Source: a virus. Taken from it: 64,000 bases of DNA. The stretch is from the IMG/VR virus record IMGVR_UViG_3300046513_000348, positions 124,001 to 188,000 of that record. One strand, 5' to 3'. This document shows, piece after piece, positions 1 to 9,175 of the stretch; position 1 is the first letter of the stretch, and the number at the start of each line of letters is the position of its first letter. The position numbers were made by a program, and so were the translations under genes. The notes under the pieces are model-generated. The model was not told the DNA's origin. It searched no databases and was given only the letters and a program-made list of their open reading frames with translations.

Positions 1-2074
1 TACGTGAAACGAAGACGTTTACGAAGCGATGAAGACCTTCCGCAATCGCCCCACTCGTCGGCGATAATGCAATGTGTGCCATCTTCGCCACTCGTTCGTT
101 CATGATTGCTTCGTCCAGCTGATACTGGATCTCGTCCACGATCTGCTGCTGGCTGGTCAGTTGCGCTAATGCATCTTCCTTCCGTGCCAGTTGAGTTTGA
201 AGGGAAAGGATCAGTTGCCACAAGGCCTCCTGGAAACGGCTATACACATAGCCCTTGATGTGATCTTGGTGAACGCCATGTGCACTGAGCATCTTTTCGT
301 GCAGTGCTGCAACACGATTGCTCTGTTGGATCAGGTTCTCGACGTCGGCCAGTTCTTCCGTCAGGCCTTTCAGCTTACGAGTCTGAACGCCCATCTTCTC
401 TTCGATACCAGACATTTCGGTTTCGATGGATTCGAGAGTATCAGCGTCGAGATTCTTTTTGAGCTCGATCTGTTCTTGCGCAGATTCCAAGATCTTCTTC
501 TGCTTGGCGATCTCGACTTGATGCTCGATGTCGCTTTGCATAGTGTAAAGCTCGGCTGCCACACTGCCCGGATATTGTATCAGGCGATTGTTCTGCGTGA
601 TCTCGTTAAAGTAAGCACGAAGGTTCGGAGCGGAACGCATCATGTTGATGACGTTGCGATAGGCGTCAGCATACTCGGTGTATTCCGCCATGTACTTCGA
701 CTCATCGCTGATCCGCTGGACCAGATTGTCCGAATCTTCCTTCAACTGAGCCAATACCGTTTCGGCTTTCTTGATATCGTCTTCCGACGCTTTCGTGGTC
801 CAGGAATGCGAGCATTGCGGGCAAGTGATCGAATCTTTCTGGACGTGATCGCGACGATGCTCGATATCGGCATTTAAACGCGATATGCGGGCCTGTAGGG
901 CCGTGTACTGGCCCGAATGCTGAGTGAGTCGAGCCTGAGCCATCTCGGCCTTCTCGCGCGTATAAACACCGTCGTTGGAAGGCAGGCTAGAAATCTTGTC
1001 GTAGAGCTCGTGATAGATTTCTTTCAGCGTAGCCGCCATCTGGACCGCGTCGAACTCGATCCGGACATTAGGAAGAGCAATGAAGGTCTCTTCATAAGCG
1101 ATGGTTTCCTTAGCCGTGGTTACCTTGGCTTGGAGTTCAGCCAGAGATTCTGTACCGGCCTTCACCAGCATGTCATACTTCTTCTTGACACGGGAGTGCT
1201 CGGTGTACAGGTGCTGCTGCATTTGTTGTGCAGCAGCGATCTCGATCTTGATCACATCACGGCAGTCGAGCAGATCCTGATGGTTATCATGACCCGACGA
1301 AGTAATCAGTTCGGTATTGAGCCGATCGATCTCGTTACCGTAACGATCCAGGTCATGCCAGTTCGATTCCAACACTTGCAATACTTCCGGACCTTTCTTG
1401 GCCTCAGCATTGCGCATGTCGTAGATCTCACCAATCAGGGCCTTGATATCGTAGACTTCGTTGTTCAGGGTCTTGATGACGTTTGCATCTGCCAGCTTGA
1501 TGCGTTCATCCACCAGACGCTTCTGCAAGCGCTTGATTGCGCCCTGTGCGTCACGGTGTGCTTCCTGGAGCTTCTTGTAGATACTCATGGCGTAGGTGAA
1601 GTCGGTATCGGCCAGTCGAACCAGCCAGTAACGACGACGACCAGGACTCATGGTGGTCAGGAGTTCTTTGCCCAATGCCAGAGCACGGATTTCATTGGTG
1701 ATGTGGAAATGCTCTTCGACCAGAGCACGGTACATCTCGATCTTACCGTCACCATTCATCTCCACGCCATCGCACATAAAGCTATGATGAGGCTTCGGCC
1801 CTTCAAATGACGACGACAGTTCGTAGAACTTGCCGTTGTATTGGATGTCGATTTCTTTGCGACCATTGATACCAAAGTCATCTTTATCGGCAGGCAGTGG
1901 CCACATCTCGTTCATGAGGGAGCTCTTACCGCTACCGTTCGTTCCCAGAACCATCTGGAGAATGTACAGCAAATCGGGCGTGTACAGGAAGCGTTTGATT
2001 CCTGCCAGGGACATACGGGTGTAGTTAACGAGCAGCAGTCTCGTGATAACCATCTTGCTTTCGGGATTACTCAT
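1..2074 (-). CDS. SbcC/Rad50-like ATPase (recombination endonuclease subunit, gp46-like), C-terminus cut by window edge
   Basis: The reading frame is open to the window edge, so only the first 691 codons are seen. Residues 44-51 read GTNGSGKS, a Walker A loop near the N-terminus as in SMC/Rad50/SbcC proteins. A CPQC pair at residues 418-421 (about positions 812-823) sits in a long charged, coiled-coil-like stretch and matches the Rad50 zinc hook (CxxC). Members of this family pair with an Mre11/SbcD nuclease to process DNA ends in phage recombination and replication. The ATG at 2072-2074 is chosen because GAGGA lies just upstream. It is divergent from the spike gene by 68 bp. The partner nuclease would be expected to the left of the window. 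Confidence 0.85.
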   Translation of the reverse strand, partial: MSNPESKMVITRLLLVNYTRMSLAGIKRFLYTPDLLYILQMVLGTNGSGKSSLMNEMWPLPADKDDFGINGRKEIDIQYNGKFYELSSSFEGPKPHHSFMCDGVEMNGDGKIEMYRALVEEHFHITNEIRALALGKELLTTMSPGRRRYWLVRLADTDFTYAMSIYKKLQEAHRDAQGAIKRLQKRLVDERIKLADANVIKTLNNEVYDIKALIGEIYDMRNAEAKKGPEVLQVLESNWHDLDRYGNEIDRLNTELITSSGHDNHQDLLDCRDVIKIEIAAAQQMQQHLYTEHSRVKKKYDMLVKAGTESLAELQAKVTTAKETIAYEETFIALPNVRIEFDAVQMAATLKEIYHELYDKISSLPSNDGVYTREKAEMAQARLTQHSGQYTALQARISRLNADIEHRRDHVQKDSITCPQCSHSWTTKASEDDIKKAETVLAQLKEDSDNLVQRISDESKYMAEYTEYADAYRNVINMMRSAPNLRAYFNEITQNNRLIQYPGSVAAELYTMQSDIEHQVEIAKQKKILESAQEQIELKKNLDADTLESIETEMSGIEEKMGVQTRKLKGLTEELADVENLIQQSNRVAALHEKMLSAHGVHQDHIKGYVYSRFQEALWQLILSLQTQLARKEDALAQLTSQQQIVDEIQYQLDEAIMNERVAKMAHIALSPTSGAIAEGLHRFVNVFVSR

Positions 2075-2142
2075 TGCGTCCTCATGGGTGACGTGCACTT
2101 TTACAAATAATACGACTTAGGGATAAAAAATTAGGAACCCAC

Positions 2143-3195
2143 ATGGAAGCCTCAAAGTTTCATTTCTACTCATTCGGCACAGTTGCGGCAAATAAACCGC
2201 GCCGTGGCCCGGATGGACACATCTGTGACCTCGTTGAAGTCTTCCCGAAAGAGAAGTTCACGATGTCGGCAGGCGAAATCACTGACAACGTTGACAAGAT
2301 CGAAGTAAAGGGCAAAGATGCTAGCGGTCAAGATCATCAGGGCGAAATCAAAACCAAGCCCTCTCTCACCTGCAAATGGATCCCCATTGGTGAGCCAAAC
2401 CGAATCACTCCTCCAGACGTCCGACGCGGAGAAGAAGTTATCATCTACCGGTACGCCGACACACAGTTCTACTTCTGGACAACTGCGTTCAACAACCTCC
2501 TCCGAAAGCTAGAGACGGTTGCATGGTGGATCTCTGGTACTGATGATGAAACCGAAAGCGAACGTGGTCCGGATAACGGCTACTTCATCGAACTCTCGTC
2601 GCATGAGAAGCATCTTATCTTCTCCACCAGTAAAAAGAATGGTGAGGTAGTTCGTTACTATCTGCAATTCAATATGGCAGACGGTAACTTCCTTCTCCAG
2701 GATGACCTCGGTCAAACCATTCTGATCGACTCCGTGGCAGGCATCATTGAAGTCACGTCCGAGAACGAGATCATTCACAACACGAAGAAGTACACGATCA
2801 ACACCGACGAGTACATCCTCAACTGCAAGACCTCTGTGGTCAATGCAAGCGAAAGCGCGACCACGAATACGAAAGCATTCACGGTCAATGCAGACGACAG
2901 TTCGACGACTACGACGAAGAACTTCGACGTCACGGCAAGTTCGGGCACCAGCTTCACTACTCCGGATGCGAAGTTCAGCGCCAAGGTCACTATTGCTGGC
3001 CTGCTGACTTGGAGCGGCGGCATGAGCGGTTCTGGCTCCTCTGGCGGCGGAGGCGCTTCGGCAACCATTGCTGGCAAGGTTGCCGTTACTGGCGGAGATG
3101 TTACCGTCAGCGGCGATGTCACGGCAGGCGGTATCAGCCTCAAGGGTCACGTTCACACGGATCCACAGGGCGGCAAGACTGGCGGACCAAGCTAA
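2143..3195 (+). CDS. Baseplate spike / puncture protein (gp5- or gpV-like)
   Basis: A 350-residue protein. The first 200 residues look like a compact beta domain. Residues from about 200 on are repetitive, rich in Thr/Ser/Asn and Val alternation (for example NTKAFTVNADDSSTTTT), as in a triple-stranded beta-helix. There is a Gly-rich stretch near residue 290, and the end reads GHVHTDPQGGKTGGPS. The HxH tip followed by DPQGG..GP is typical of spike tips of contractile-tail baseplates, where the histidines bind iron. Role: membrane-piercing tip of the tail. AGGA precedes the start. It ends at a bidirectional terminator facing an unknown minus-strand gene. Confidence 0.75.
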   Translation: MEASKFHFYSFGTVAANKPRRGPDGHICDLVEVFPKEKFTMSAGEITDNVDKIEVKGKDASGQDHQGEIKTKPSLTCKWIPIGEPNRITPPDVRRGEEVIIYRYADTQFYFWTTAFNNLLRKLETVAWWISGTDDETESERGPDNGYFIELSSHEKHLIFSTSKKNGEVVRYYLQFNMADGNFLLQDDLGQTILIDSVAGIIEVTSENEIIHNTKKYTINTDEYILNCKTSVVNASESATTNTKAFTVNADDSSTTTTKNFDVTASSGTSFTTPDAKFSAKVTIAGLLTWSGGMSGSGSSGGGGASATIAGKVAVTGGDVTVSGDVTAGGISLKGHVHTDPQGGKTGGPS

Positions 3196-3213
3196 ACAAA
3201 AACGAAAGGCATA

Positions 3214-3245
3214 CACATGGAGAGGGCTCGCGCCCTCTCCATGTG
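3214..3245. terminator. Bidirectional hairpin terminator
   Basis: A perfect 14-bp inverted repeat with loop TCGC lies between the convergent ends of the spike gene (3195) and the next gene (stop at 3247). It is flanked by GCATA on the left and TTATG on the right, the layout seen at many other sites in this window. Confidence 0.8.
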
Positions 3246-3246
3246 C

Positions 3247-4518
3247 TTATGTCGTACGGATTTCGATTTGCTCGTCGATGAGCTTCAGGAAGTAACCACC
3301 ACCGTAGCGCCCAGCATCGCCCAGATACAGAGCGTTGTCCAGTGCCACGAGATCGGTAGTGCCAACCGTCTGGTACATGTAGTTGCGTTTGTAGGTATCA
3401 TGGCAGCGCATGACCCATGAGCCCGCTTCTTCCTGAGACCAGTACACCTCATGCTTTCCTTCACCCACTACGAGAGGCCACTTGGGTTCCACGTAATTCA
3501 TGAAGGTATGCGGTACGGTTTGTTCTTCCGGATAAGCCCGCTCGACGACCAGATGCTTGGTATCGACCAGAATCAGGAAGGACTGACTCATGGTGAAGTA
3601 CTGACGCAGGAACTCTTCGTTCTTGAAGGCGTCCACTCGGATCCAGTCTTCGTTGTCGGTCGTGTGACGCGGATCGAAGTCGCCGAAGTCCAAATGGTTC
3701 TTGGATTCGAAGTACCGCTCGAAGAACGGATATTTGCGAGTCTTGAACGTGAGGATCTCGGGACTGCGCAGGAGCAGGTTCTCCGAATCGATCATGACCA
3801 TGTAACCGCCCAGGATCAGAATCGGAGTCTTGCCACACATGTCGCAGTCTTCGAACTTCAGGTTGACCATGTCCACCTGCATCGTCGTTTCGTCTTTCTC
3901 GAACGTCAGATGGTCAGCGGTGATTTCCTGGATTTCCATTTCGCCGAAGGTAGCGAAGGAAAGCAGGCCGATGTAGTTCTGGTTGGACTTCAAACGCGTC
4001 TTGTTGCCGTTGACGATGTAGAAGCCCTTGCTGTCGGCGGCAGTGCGGTGGTAGAAACCATTCACATTGCCCAGTACTTTCTTACGGAACGACAGGTAAT
4101 CGAAACCATCCGGATCGTCTTCGCCAGTGACCACGAGGTGAGGCTTTTGCTCCTCTTCCAGCACGACGCCTTCGCCGACATTGTAGTCGATCGATTGTAC
4201 GTCGTAACCTGCACGGAATGCATCGCGGAAAACTGCGTTGTTGCGGAGAATAACGGGAGCACCATCGACGGTTGGGAGCGACTTGTTGCCGATAGCCGAC
4301 AGATAGTCTGAAATCGTACCACTACCCACCTGGATTTCTGCACCGATATCCCAGAGGTTCAGCGTCATTTCGTCGATCTTCGTCGCATGTTTCAGCACGA
4401 CGTAAATCTGACGGTATTTCGTTAGAAGAGTATTGATAGGATCCGTCGAAATGTCGACTTCTTGCCAGCGTTCGTTGGCACCGGGTTTAACGGCAATTGC
4501 TCGGAGAAAAGTATACAT
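3247..4518 (-). CDS. Unknown 423-residue protein, likely virion- or baseplate-associated
   Basis: I do not recognise this protein. It is mixed alpha/beta with no signal peptide or membrane segment. It has a short Cys pair (CDMCG near residue 228) and many aromatic residues. Codon use is like that of the late structural genes around it. It stands alone on the minus strand, convergent with the spike gene and divergent from a tail-fibre gene, so a structural role is only inferred from position. Confidence 0.8.
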   Translation of the reverse strand: MYTFLRAIAVKPGANERWQEVDISTDPINTLLTKYRQIYVVLKHATKIDEMTLNLWDIGAEIQVGSGTISDYLSAIGNKSLPTVDGAPVILRNNAVFRDAFRAGYDVQSIDYNVGEGVVLEEEQKPHLVVTGEDDPDGFDYLSFRKKVLGNVNGFYHRTAADSKGFYIVNGNKTRLKSNQNYIGLLSFATFGEMEIQEITADHLTFEKDETTMQVDMVNLKFEDCDMCGKTPILILGGYMVMIDSENLLLRSPEILTFKTRKYPFFERYFESKNHLDFGDFDPRHTTDNEDWIRVDAFKNEEFLRQYFTMSQSFLILVDTKHLVVERAYPEEQTVPHTFMNYVEPKWPLVVGEGKHEVYWSQEEAGSWVMRCHDTYKRNYMYQTVGTTDLVALDNALYLGDAGRYGGGYFLKLIDEQIEIRTT

Positions 4519-4530
4519 AAGACCTCGCTT

Positions 4531-4550
4531 CTTGACCCCCTGGGGTCAAG
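4531..4550. promoter_or_regulatory. Palindrome in divergent intergenic region
   Basis: CTTGACCCC-CT-GGGGTCAAG is a perfect 9-bp inverted repeat in the 83-bp spacer between the divergent starts at 4518 (minus) and 4602 (plus). AT-rich sequence follows on the right (AATATTATG and a poly-A/T tract). It could be an operator or a short terminator-like hairpin in a leader. No coding is seen here. Confidence 0.4.
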
Positions 4551-4601
4551 AATATTATGACCTCAAAAATAAAGTTTTATCTTATTTAACGGAGAATATC
4601 C

Positions 4602-6488
4602 ATGGCTGATCCCGTTGTGAGTTACCCGTTTGACCCCACGGGTCAGGCGAGTACCAACAGAATCGTGGGAGAACCGATTAGCGTCCTGCCTCCCGGCGAT
4701 CGTCTTTTTCATTATGCGATGCCCAAGTTCGCGCCGTTCTTCGAAGAAGGACTGGTCGTCAAGCTTCGCGACCTGAGTAACAATGTCATAACATTGACGA
4801 AGGGTGTCGACTTCTACCTCAGTCACAAGTTCATGGATGCGTCTCTCGCTACCATGCACCCGATCTGGGGCTCGATCTCGTTCCTTCGTCGCGACATCGC
4901 TGGTACCCTCATCGTCGACTACAACACGCTCGGCGGTATCTGGACCATCGATTCGGCTACGATCACGGAAATCCTGGTCAACACCATTCGTAATCCGCGC
5001 ATCACGTCGTGGGAACAAGTGGTGGAGCGTCCAGTCGACTTCCCGGTCATCGATCACGTCTGGAATCTGGACGACATGGTCGGCCAGAAAGAGATCCTGG
5101 AAGTCCTGCAAAACTTCTACACCGCATATCTCGTCAGCCTCGATCCGGCATCGGAAGGCGGTGGTGGCGGTATCATCACGGATCACATCAACAACAAGAA
5201 CAATCCGCACCAAGTCACGGCAGCTCAAGTCGGCGCGTACTCCACCATCCAGATGGATACGAAGCTGGGCGAGTATTTGCCGAAGACCGGTACGGCAGTA
5301 GATTCCACCAAGTTCGACGGCATCACCATGGCACAGCTCATGGACAACGTTGCCAATACCAAAGTCCAGAATGCAGTTCATGCCGACAACGTCGATCATG
5401 CTTCTACTGCTGGTACTGCGGACAATGCAAGTAAGCTGGAAAGCAAGTCGCTGGCTGAAATCATGCAAGACGTGGCAACTGCAACGGTGGCTAACGCTAC
5501 CAAGTTCGCAGGCAAGACCTACGCTGAAGCAACTGTTGATATCCTGGCGGGTAAGTCGGCTGACTCGGCTAAACTGGAAGGCAAAACGCTGAACGAGATC
5601 ATCGCACAGCTCCAGCAATCTTCCGGTGACGCTTCTACGCTTTCGGGTAAGACCCTGACGGCGATCATGAATGACGTCAAGACCACCGAAGTCAACCTGG
5701 CACTGCGTTCTGAAAATGCCGACAATTCGAGCCTGCTGGGTGGCAAATCGCTGGGTCAAATCCTCGATGCCGTGGCTGGTACCATTCCTGATCTGGCTCA
5801 CAATTCCGAACGTGTGTATGGCTATACGTTCGACCAGCTGATCGAGAACTTCCTGCAAAACCCTGCCTACGTTGCCAATCTGGATTATCGTATCGATCTG
5901 GTCACGCTGGAAACGGCACCGGTCATCCATACCAACGATGGCGGCAGTCAAGATGCCAACTACCGTTACGTTCGCATCGGCAGCTTCCCGATCCCGACTA
6001 CCCTGGCACTGAATGGTACCGAGGTATTCGATCCGGCGGCGAAGCAACTGTCGGTTTCCATGTCGCTGATGTTCTACTTCGAAGACCATGTTCATACCCT
6101 GCGCGCTCACGCTTCGGTCGTGACGGGTACTCGTACGTTCAACGTGGAGTACTTCTCGGATACGAACCTGGGAACCGATCTGTATCTGGGTATCGATAAC
6201 TCGGATAGCACCATGAAGTCCGAGGACGGCACCAAGACGGCGAAGAATGCAATTCTCTACGCCAAGATCAAGTCCACGGTAATGCCGCGTGCCTACGGTG
6301 CGTTCCTTCCCCTGCAAAACTACTTCGCGTTGGAAGATCCGGATGTGCCTCTGGTCTACGACAGCACCTGCAAAGTCATTAACCCAGTTACCTGGAAAGA
6401 TCCGGCTGGCGCGGCCAGTGGCGATCAAGTGGAGTTCGATCAGGCAGCTGATTCCCTGAACGCTCTCCTGGTAACTCCAGCGGCGTAA
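4602..6488 (+). CDS. Tail fibre / virion protein with LxGKTLxEI repeats
   Basis: A 628-residue protein. The N-terminal ~170 residues resemble that of the next gene. Then comes a Gly-rich break and NNPHQVTAAQVGAYST, a motif common in phage tail fibres. Between about residues 230 and 385 there are at least six copies of a repeat whose core is (F/L)xGKTLxEIMxD (FDGITMAQLM, LESKSLAEIM, FAGKTYAEAT, LEGKTLNEII, LSGKTLTAIM, LGGKSLGQIL), as in an elongated trimeric shaft. The C-terminal ~200 residues look like a beta-rich head. GGAGA precedes the ATG. It forms an operon with the next gene (9 bp apart). Likely a structural fibre; receptor binding is inferred. Confidence 0.75.
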   Translation: MADPVVSYPFDPTGQASTNRIVGEPISVLPPGDRLFHYAMPKFAPFFEEGLVVKLRDLSNNVITLTKGVDFYLSHKFMDASLATMHPIWGSISFLRRDIAGTLIVDYNTLGGIWTIDSATITEILVNTIRNPRITSWEQVVERPVDFPVIDHVWNLDDMVGQKEILEVLQNFYTAYLVSLDPASEGGGGGIITDHINNKNNPHQVTAAQVGAYSTIQMDTKLGEYLPKTGTAVDSTKFDGITMAQLMDNVANTKVQNAVHADNVDHASTAGTADNASKLESKSLAEIMQDVATATVANATKFAGKTYAEATVDILAGKSADSAKLEGKTLNEIIAQLQQSSGDASTLSGKTLTAIMNDVKTTEVNLALRSENADNSSLLGGKSLGQILDAVAGTIPDLAHNSERVYGYTFDQLIENFLQNPAYVANLDYRIDLVTLETAPVIHTNDGGSQDANYRYVRIGSFPIPTTLALNGTEVFDPAAKQLSVSMSLMFYFEDHVHTLRAHASVVTGTRTFNVEYFSDTNLGTDLYLGIDNSDSTMKSEDGTKTAKNAILYAKIKSTVMPRAYGAFLPLQNYFALEDPDVPLVYDSTCKVINPVTWKDPAGAASGDQVEFDQAADSLNALLVTPAA

Positions 6489-6497
6489 AGAGAAATC

Positions 6498-7520
6498 ATG
6501 GCTGATACCAATATCCTCCCACCTTCCCATTCGTTCGATGAGACCGGCGTCTTGCCGGAGAACTACATCGAAAACGAAATGCGTTTCCTTGCGGATCGTA
6601 CTTATCGTGCAGTGGCTCCTCGTTTCGGCGCTTTCTTCATTGAAGGCTTCCGCATTCGCGATGGCAACGGCAACGACATCCCGAAAAGCAAGTACCAGTA
6701 CGCACTGTACAACAACACCTTGTCGGCCAAGTGCGGCAAGGACGTGATTGGCGCTATCGTCATCACTGACCCGACCGTGGTATCGCCCATCTACATGGAC
6801 TATCACTGCGTCGGCGGCCCGTGGGGTGCTTCCAACGAGCGCATCATCGAGATGTTCTACGAGCTGATGAAGGATCGTCCGGTTGCCTGGCCGAACATCC
6901 TCGGTAAGCCGGATGCCTACAAGCCCGCTCACCACTTCCAGGATATCGGCGACCTGTACGGTGCTGAATACTTCGTGGAAGCCCTCGAGCGTCTGACCGA
7001 TGCCATCCTGATGGGTGACTCGGCATCGCACGATGAGATCTGGCGTCGTATGGACGAAATGCGTACTGAGCTCAAAGGCAATATCGACGATCTCAGTAAG
7101 GCACTGAACAAACGTATCGACGACACCGATGCAGCCCTGCGCCAACTCGTTGCCGATACTAAGGCCGACCTGACCCAACAGATCGCCAACCTTCGCAGTG
7201 ACATGAACGCTGCGGACAATGCGATCAACCAGCGTATTACCAATGTGCAAAACACGTTGCAAGGTAACATCGATGCAGTGGCGCGTTCCCTGTCGTCGCA
7301 CGTCAACGATTGGGGCAATCCACACCACACCAGCTACGGTCAAGTGGGTACCTACTCCACGACCGACATCGATGCCAAAGACAAGGCAATCAAGGACTCC
7401 CTCACGAACTATGTGAAGAAGGACACCAACGAGAATCTGTCGCTCAGTATCGCAGGCGGACAGCTCTTTGGTTACGTCAATGGCGTATGGCAGATCATCT
7501 GGCCGGCTCAGTGGTCCTAA
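6498..7520 (+). CDS. Tail fibre-like virion protein with coiled-coil shaft
   Basis: A 340-residue protein. The N-terminal part parallels the preceding fibre gene (pattern ..FAPFFEEG versus ..FGAFFIEG, and a following GGPW/GGIW segment). Residues about 180-270 form a heptad-like coiled coil with repeated ALNKRIDDTDAALRQLV-type segments. GNPHHTSYGQVGTYSTTDID echoes the NPHQVT..QVGAYST motif of its neighbour. The C-terminus (YVNGVWQIIWPAQWS) is short and aromatic. It is probably a fibre or fibre-attachment subunit. It directly precedes the cupin and radical SAM genes, which makes it one possible target of that modification island. Confidence 0.7.
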   Translation: MADTNILPPSHSFDETGVLPENYIENEMRFLADRTYRAVAPRFGAFFIEGFRIRDGNGNDIPKSKYQYALYNNTLSAKCGKDVIGAIVITDPTVVSPIYMDYHCVGGPWGASNERIIEMFYELMKDRPVAWPNILGKPDAYKPAHHFQDIGDLYGAEYFVEALERLTDAILMGDSASHDEIWRRMDEMRTELKGNIDDLSKALNKRIDDTDAALRQLVADTKADLTQQIANLRSDMNAADNAINQRITNVQNTLQGNIDAVARSLSSHVNDWGNPHHTSYGQVGTYSTTDIDAKDKAIKDSLTNYVKKDTNENLSLSIAGGQLFGYVNGVWQIIWPAQWS

Positions 7521-7575
7521 AATAAAAAGCAATACCTCGTGAAGATATGGTGTCCACCATTCTTAGGAGTCTAAC

Positions 7576-8106
7576 ATGAAATCTCAGCAGGCAATCAACG
7601 TACTCGCAGCCCTCAACTCGTTTACGCCAGTGCCAGCGGATTTGATGCTCCTCGAGGTATTGTCTTCGCCATACCCTTATCAACAGGGTATGGTTAAAGC
7701 GATTCTCGAGGGCGGTAAACAGATCACCCTCGAGAGCGCTGAAGAAATGTGGCCGTATGTTCGTAACGGCTGCCTCAAGATTGAGGGCATGGAAAAACTG
7801 AGCCAGAAGCTCTGGGATTTCTGTAACCTCGTCCGCACGGAGCGTGGCCGTTACAAGCCCGTCTCGTGCCACATCTTCAATGCGACTCAAGGTGCTCCCA
7901 GTTTTCCGGATCATACCGATCCGGAAGATGTATACCTCTATGTCGTCGGCGGCGAGAAAACTCTCATCGTCGAGGGTAAAGAGGTCGTACTCAAGGCTGG
8001 CGATTCGCTCTGCATTCCTGCGGGTACGACTCATCGTGCCGTGAATCACAAAGCTTCCTGCATGCTCAGCATCGGCTTTGACAAGTTTATTCTGGAGAAG
8101 CTCTGA
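7576..8106 (+). CDS. JmjC/cupin-fold protein, probable Fe(II)/2-oxoglutarate oxygenase
   Basis: A 176-residue protein. The C-terminal half has the cupin pattern: FPDHTDPEDVYLYVVGGEK, then LKAGDSLCIPAGTTHRAVN. The HTD at residues 113-115 and His153 give an HxD...H triad as used to bind Fe(II) in JmjC-type hydroxylases of the YcfD/ribosomal oxygenase kind; ordinary cupins have other ligands. The N-terminal 90 residues are helical and unrecognised. AGGAG precedes the ATG. The stop codon overlaps the start of the radical SAM gene by 1 nt, so the two are translationally coupled. A role in oxidising a protein or peptide is inferred; a plain metal-binding cupin is the alternative. Confidence 0.7.
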   Translation: MKSQQAINVLAALNSFTPVPADLMLLEVLSSPYPYQQGMVKAILEGGKQITLESAEEMWPYVRNGCLKIEGMEKLSQKLWDFCNLVRTERGRYKPVSCHIFNATQGAPSFPDHTDPEDVYLYVVGGEKTLIVEGKEVVLKAGDSLCIPAGTTHRAVNHKASCMLSIGFDKFILEKL

Positions 8107-9173
8107 TGCACAGAACAGTTTATATCAAGACGACGGAAGCCTGCCAGCTGAATTGCAAGCATTGTTTCACTGGCGGCAATGGTCCTGCTCGTACTTTCCT
8201 CGACATGGACAAGACCGAGCAATGGATCCGTCGTTTCAATAATGCGATTACGCCCCGTGACGAAGTTCACTTCGAACTGCATGGCGGCGAACCTTTCCTG
8301 GCTCCCGTTGACATGCTGAAGCGCTTAACCCGCGCTATCCGTGTCTGGGGTCCTGCATTGCACACGGTCGGCGCCACGACTAACCTCGTGTACAAAATGT
8401 CCGACGAGTTGTTCTGGTTCATCAAGAACGATCTCGACAGCATCGCAACCAGCTGGGACAAGGGTATCCGTTTCGAGAATCCTAAGCAGGAAGATCTGTG
8501 GCGGACGAACTTGAAACGTCTGATTGACGCTGGCATCAAAGTCGTTCTGAACGTCAGCGTGTCTCGCGCGGTTGTCGAGATGGATCAGGAGGAGCTCGTT
8601 AAGTTCCTTCGTGATACCGGTTGCTACAAAGTGCAGTTCGACCGCATCACCCAAAACGGCAATGCCAACAATCACCTGGACCTCTTCCCCAGCAACGCAG
8701 AAATCAACCAGTGGTATCTGCGCATGCATGCAGCAACTGAAAAGCTGAATGCTCGGGAATGGTTCTACAACTCGGCACTGGAAGATGTGTATGCCAAGTT
8801 CGAGAAAGGTAACTCCTGCTCGGGTACTTTTTGCCGTGACTGCGAAGAGACGATTCTCACGCTGAACGCAGACGGTACGATCGGCGGTTGTCCTAACTCG
8901 GCACCAGAAGAATATTTCGGCAACATCGATATGTTGATGCACCAGCTCCATACTGCCCCGAAGCGTATCGACCTGATGACGAAGGAGAAGGTCCGCAACG
9001 ACCACTGCTTCACCTGCCCGGTATTCAGTTACTGCGGCAGCGATTGTCACCGACTTGAATGGGAAGGCGACGTGTGTGCTTCTCCACGTCAGCTAATGCT
9101 CAAGCTTGCCGGTTTGCCGTACGAAGAAGTCAAAATCCCCAGTAAAAAGTTCATTCCTATTAAGGCCGTCTAA
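8106..9173 (+). CDS. Radical SAM/SPASM protein 1
   Basis: A 355-residue protein. Cys13, Cys17 and Cys20 (CQLNCKHC) form the CxxxCxxC motif that binds the SAM [4Fe-4S] cluster, and HGGEPF near residue 60 is the usual glycine-rich SAM-binding strand. The last third has a SPASM-like cysteine set: CSGTFCRDC, GGCPNS, then CFTCPVFSYCGSDC and DVC, giving ligands for extra Fe-S clusters. SPASM enzymes typically modify peptides (sactisynthases, anSME, quinohemoprotein and mycofactocin maturases). It lies between the HxD cupin and the protein with CHxS repeats, 2 bp from the latter, so that protein is the most likely substrate. Substrate assignment is inference. Confidence 0.9.
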   Translation: MHRTVYIKTTEACQLNCKHCFTGGNGPARTFLDMDKTEQWIRRFNNAITPRDEVHFELHGGEPFLAPVDMLKRLTRAIRVWGPALHTVGATTNLVYKMSDELFWFIKNDLDSIATSWDKGIRFENPKQEDLWRTNLKRLIDAGIKVVLNVSVSRAVVEMDQEELVKFLRDTGCYKVQFDRITQNGNANNHLDLFPSNAEINQWYLRMHAATEKLNAREWFYNSALEDVYAKFEKGNSCSGTFCRDCEETILTLNADGTIGGCPNSAPEEYFGNIDMLMHQLHTAPKRIDLMTKEKVRNDHCFTCPVFSYCGSDCHRLEWEGDVCASPRQLMLKLAGLPYEEVKIPSKKFIPIKAV

Positions 9174-9175
9174 TC

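Noticed and set aside
191-2110. Three plus-strand open frames
   Set aside because: They are shadows of the SbcC-like gene, which carries the Walker A loop and zinc-hook cysteines.
5009-5434. Internal frame in the fibre gene
   Set aside because: Arg/Ser/His-rich with no initiation signal; a shadow of the repeat region.
4563-7532. 989-codon open frame on the minus strand
   Set aside because: It is antisense to two fibre genes with good ribosome sites and fibre motifs. The protein is Arg/Val/His-rich, a shadow of biased codons.
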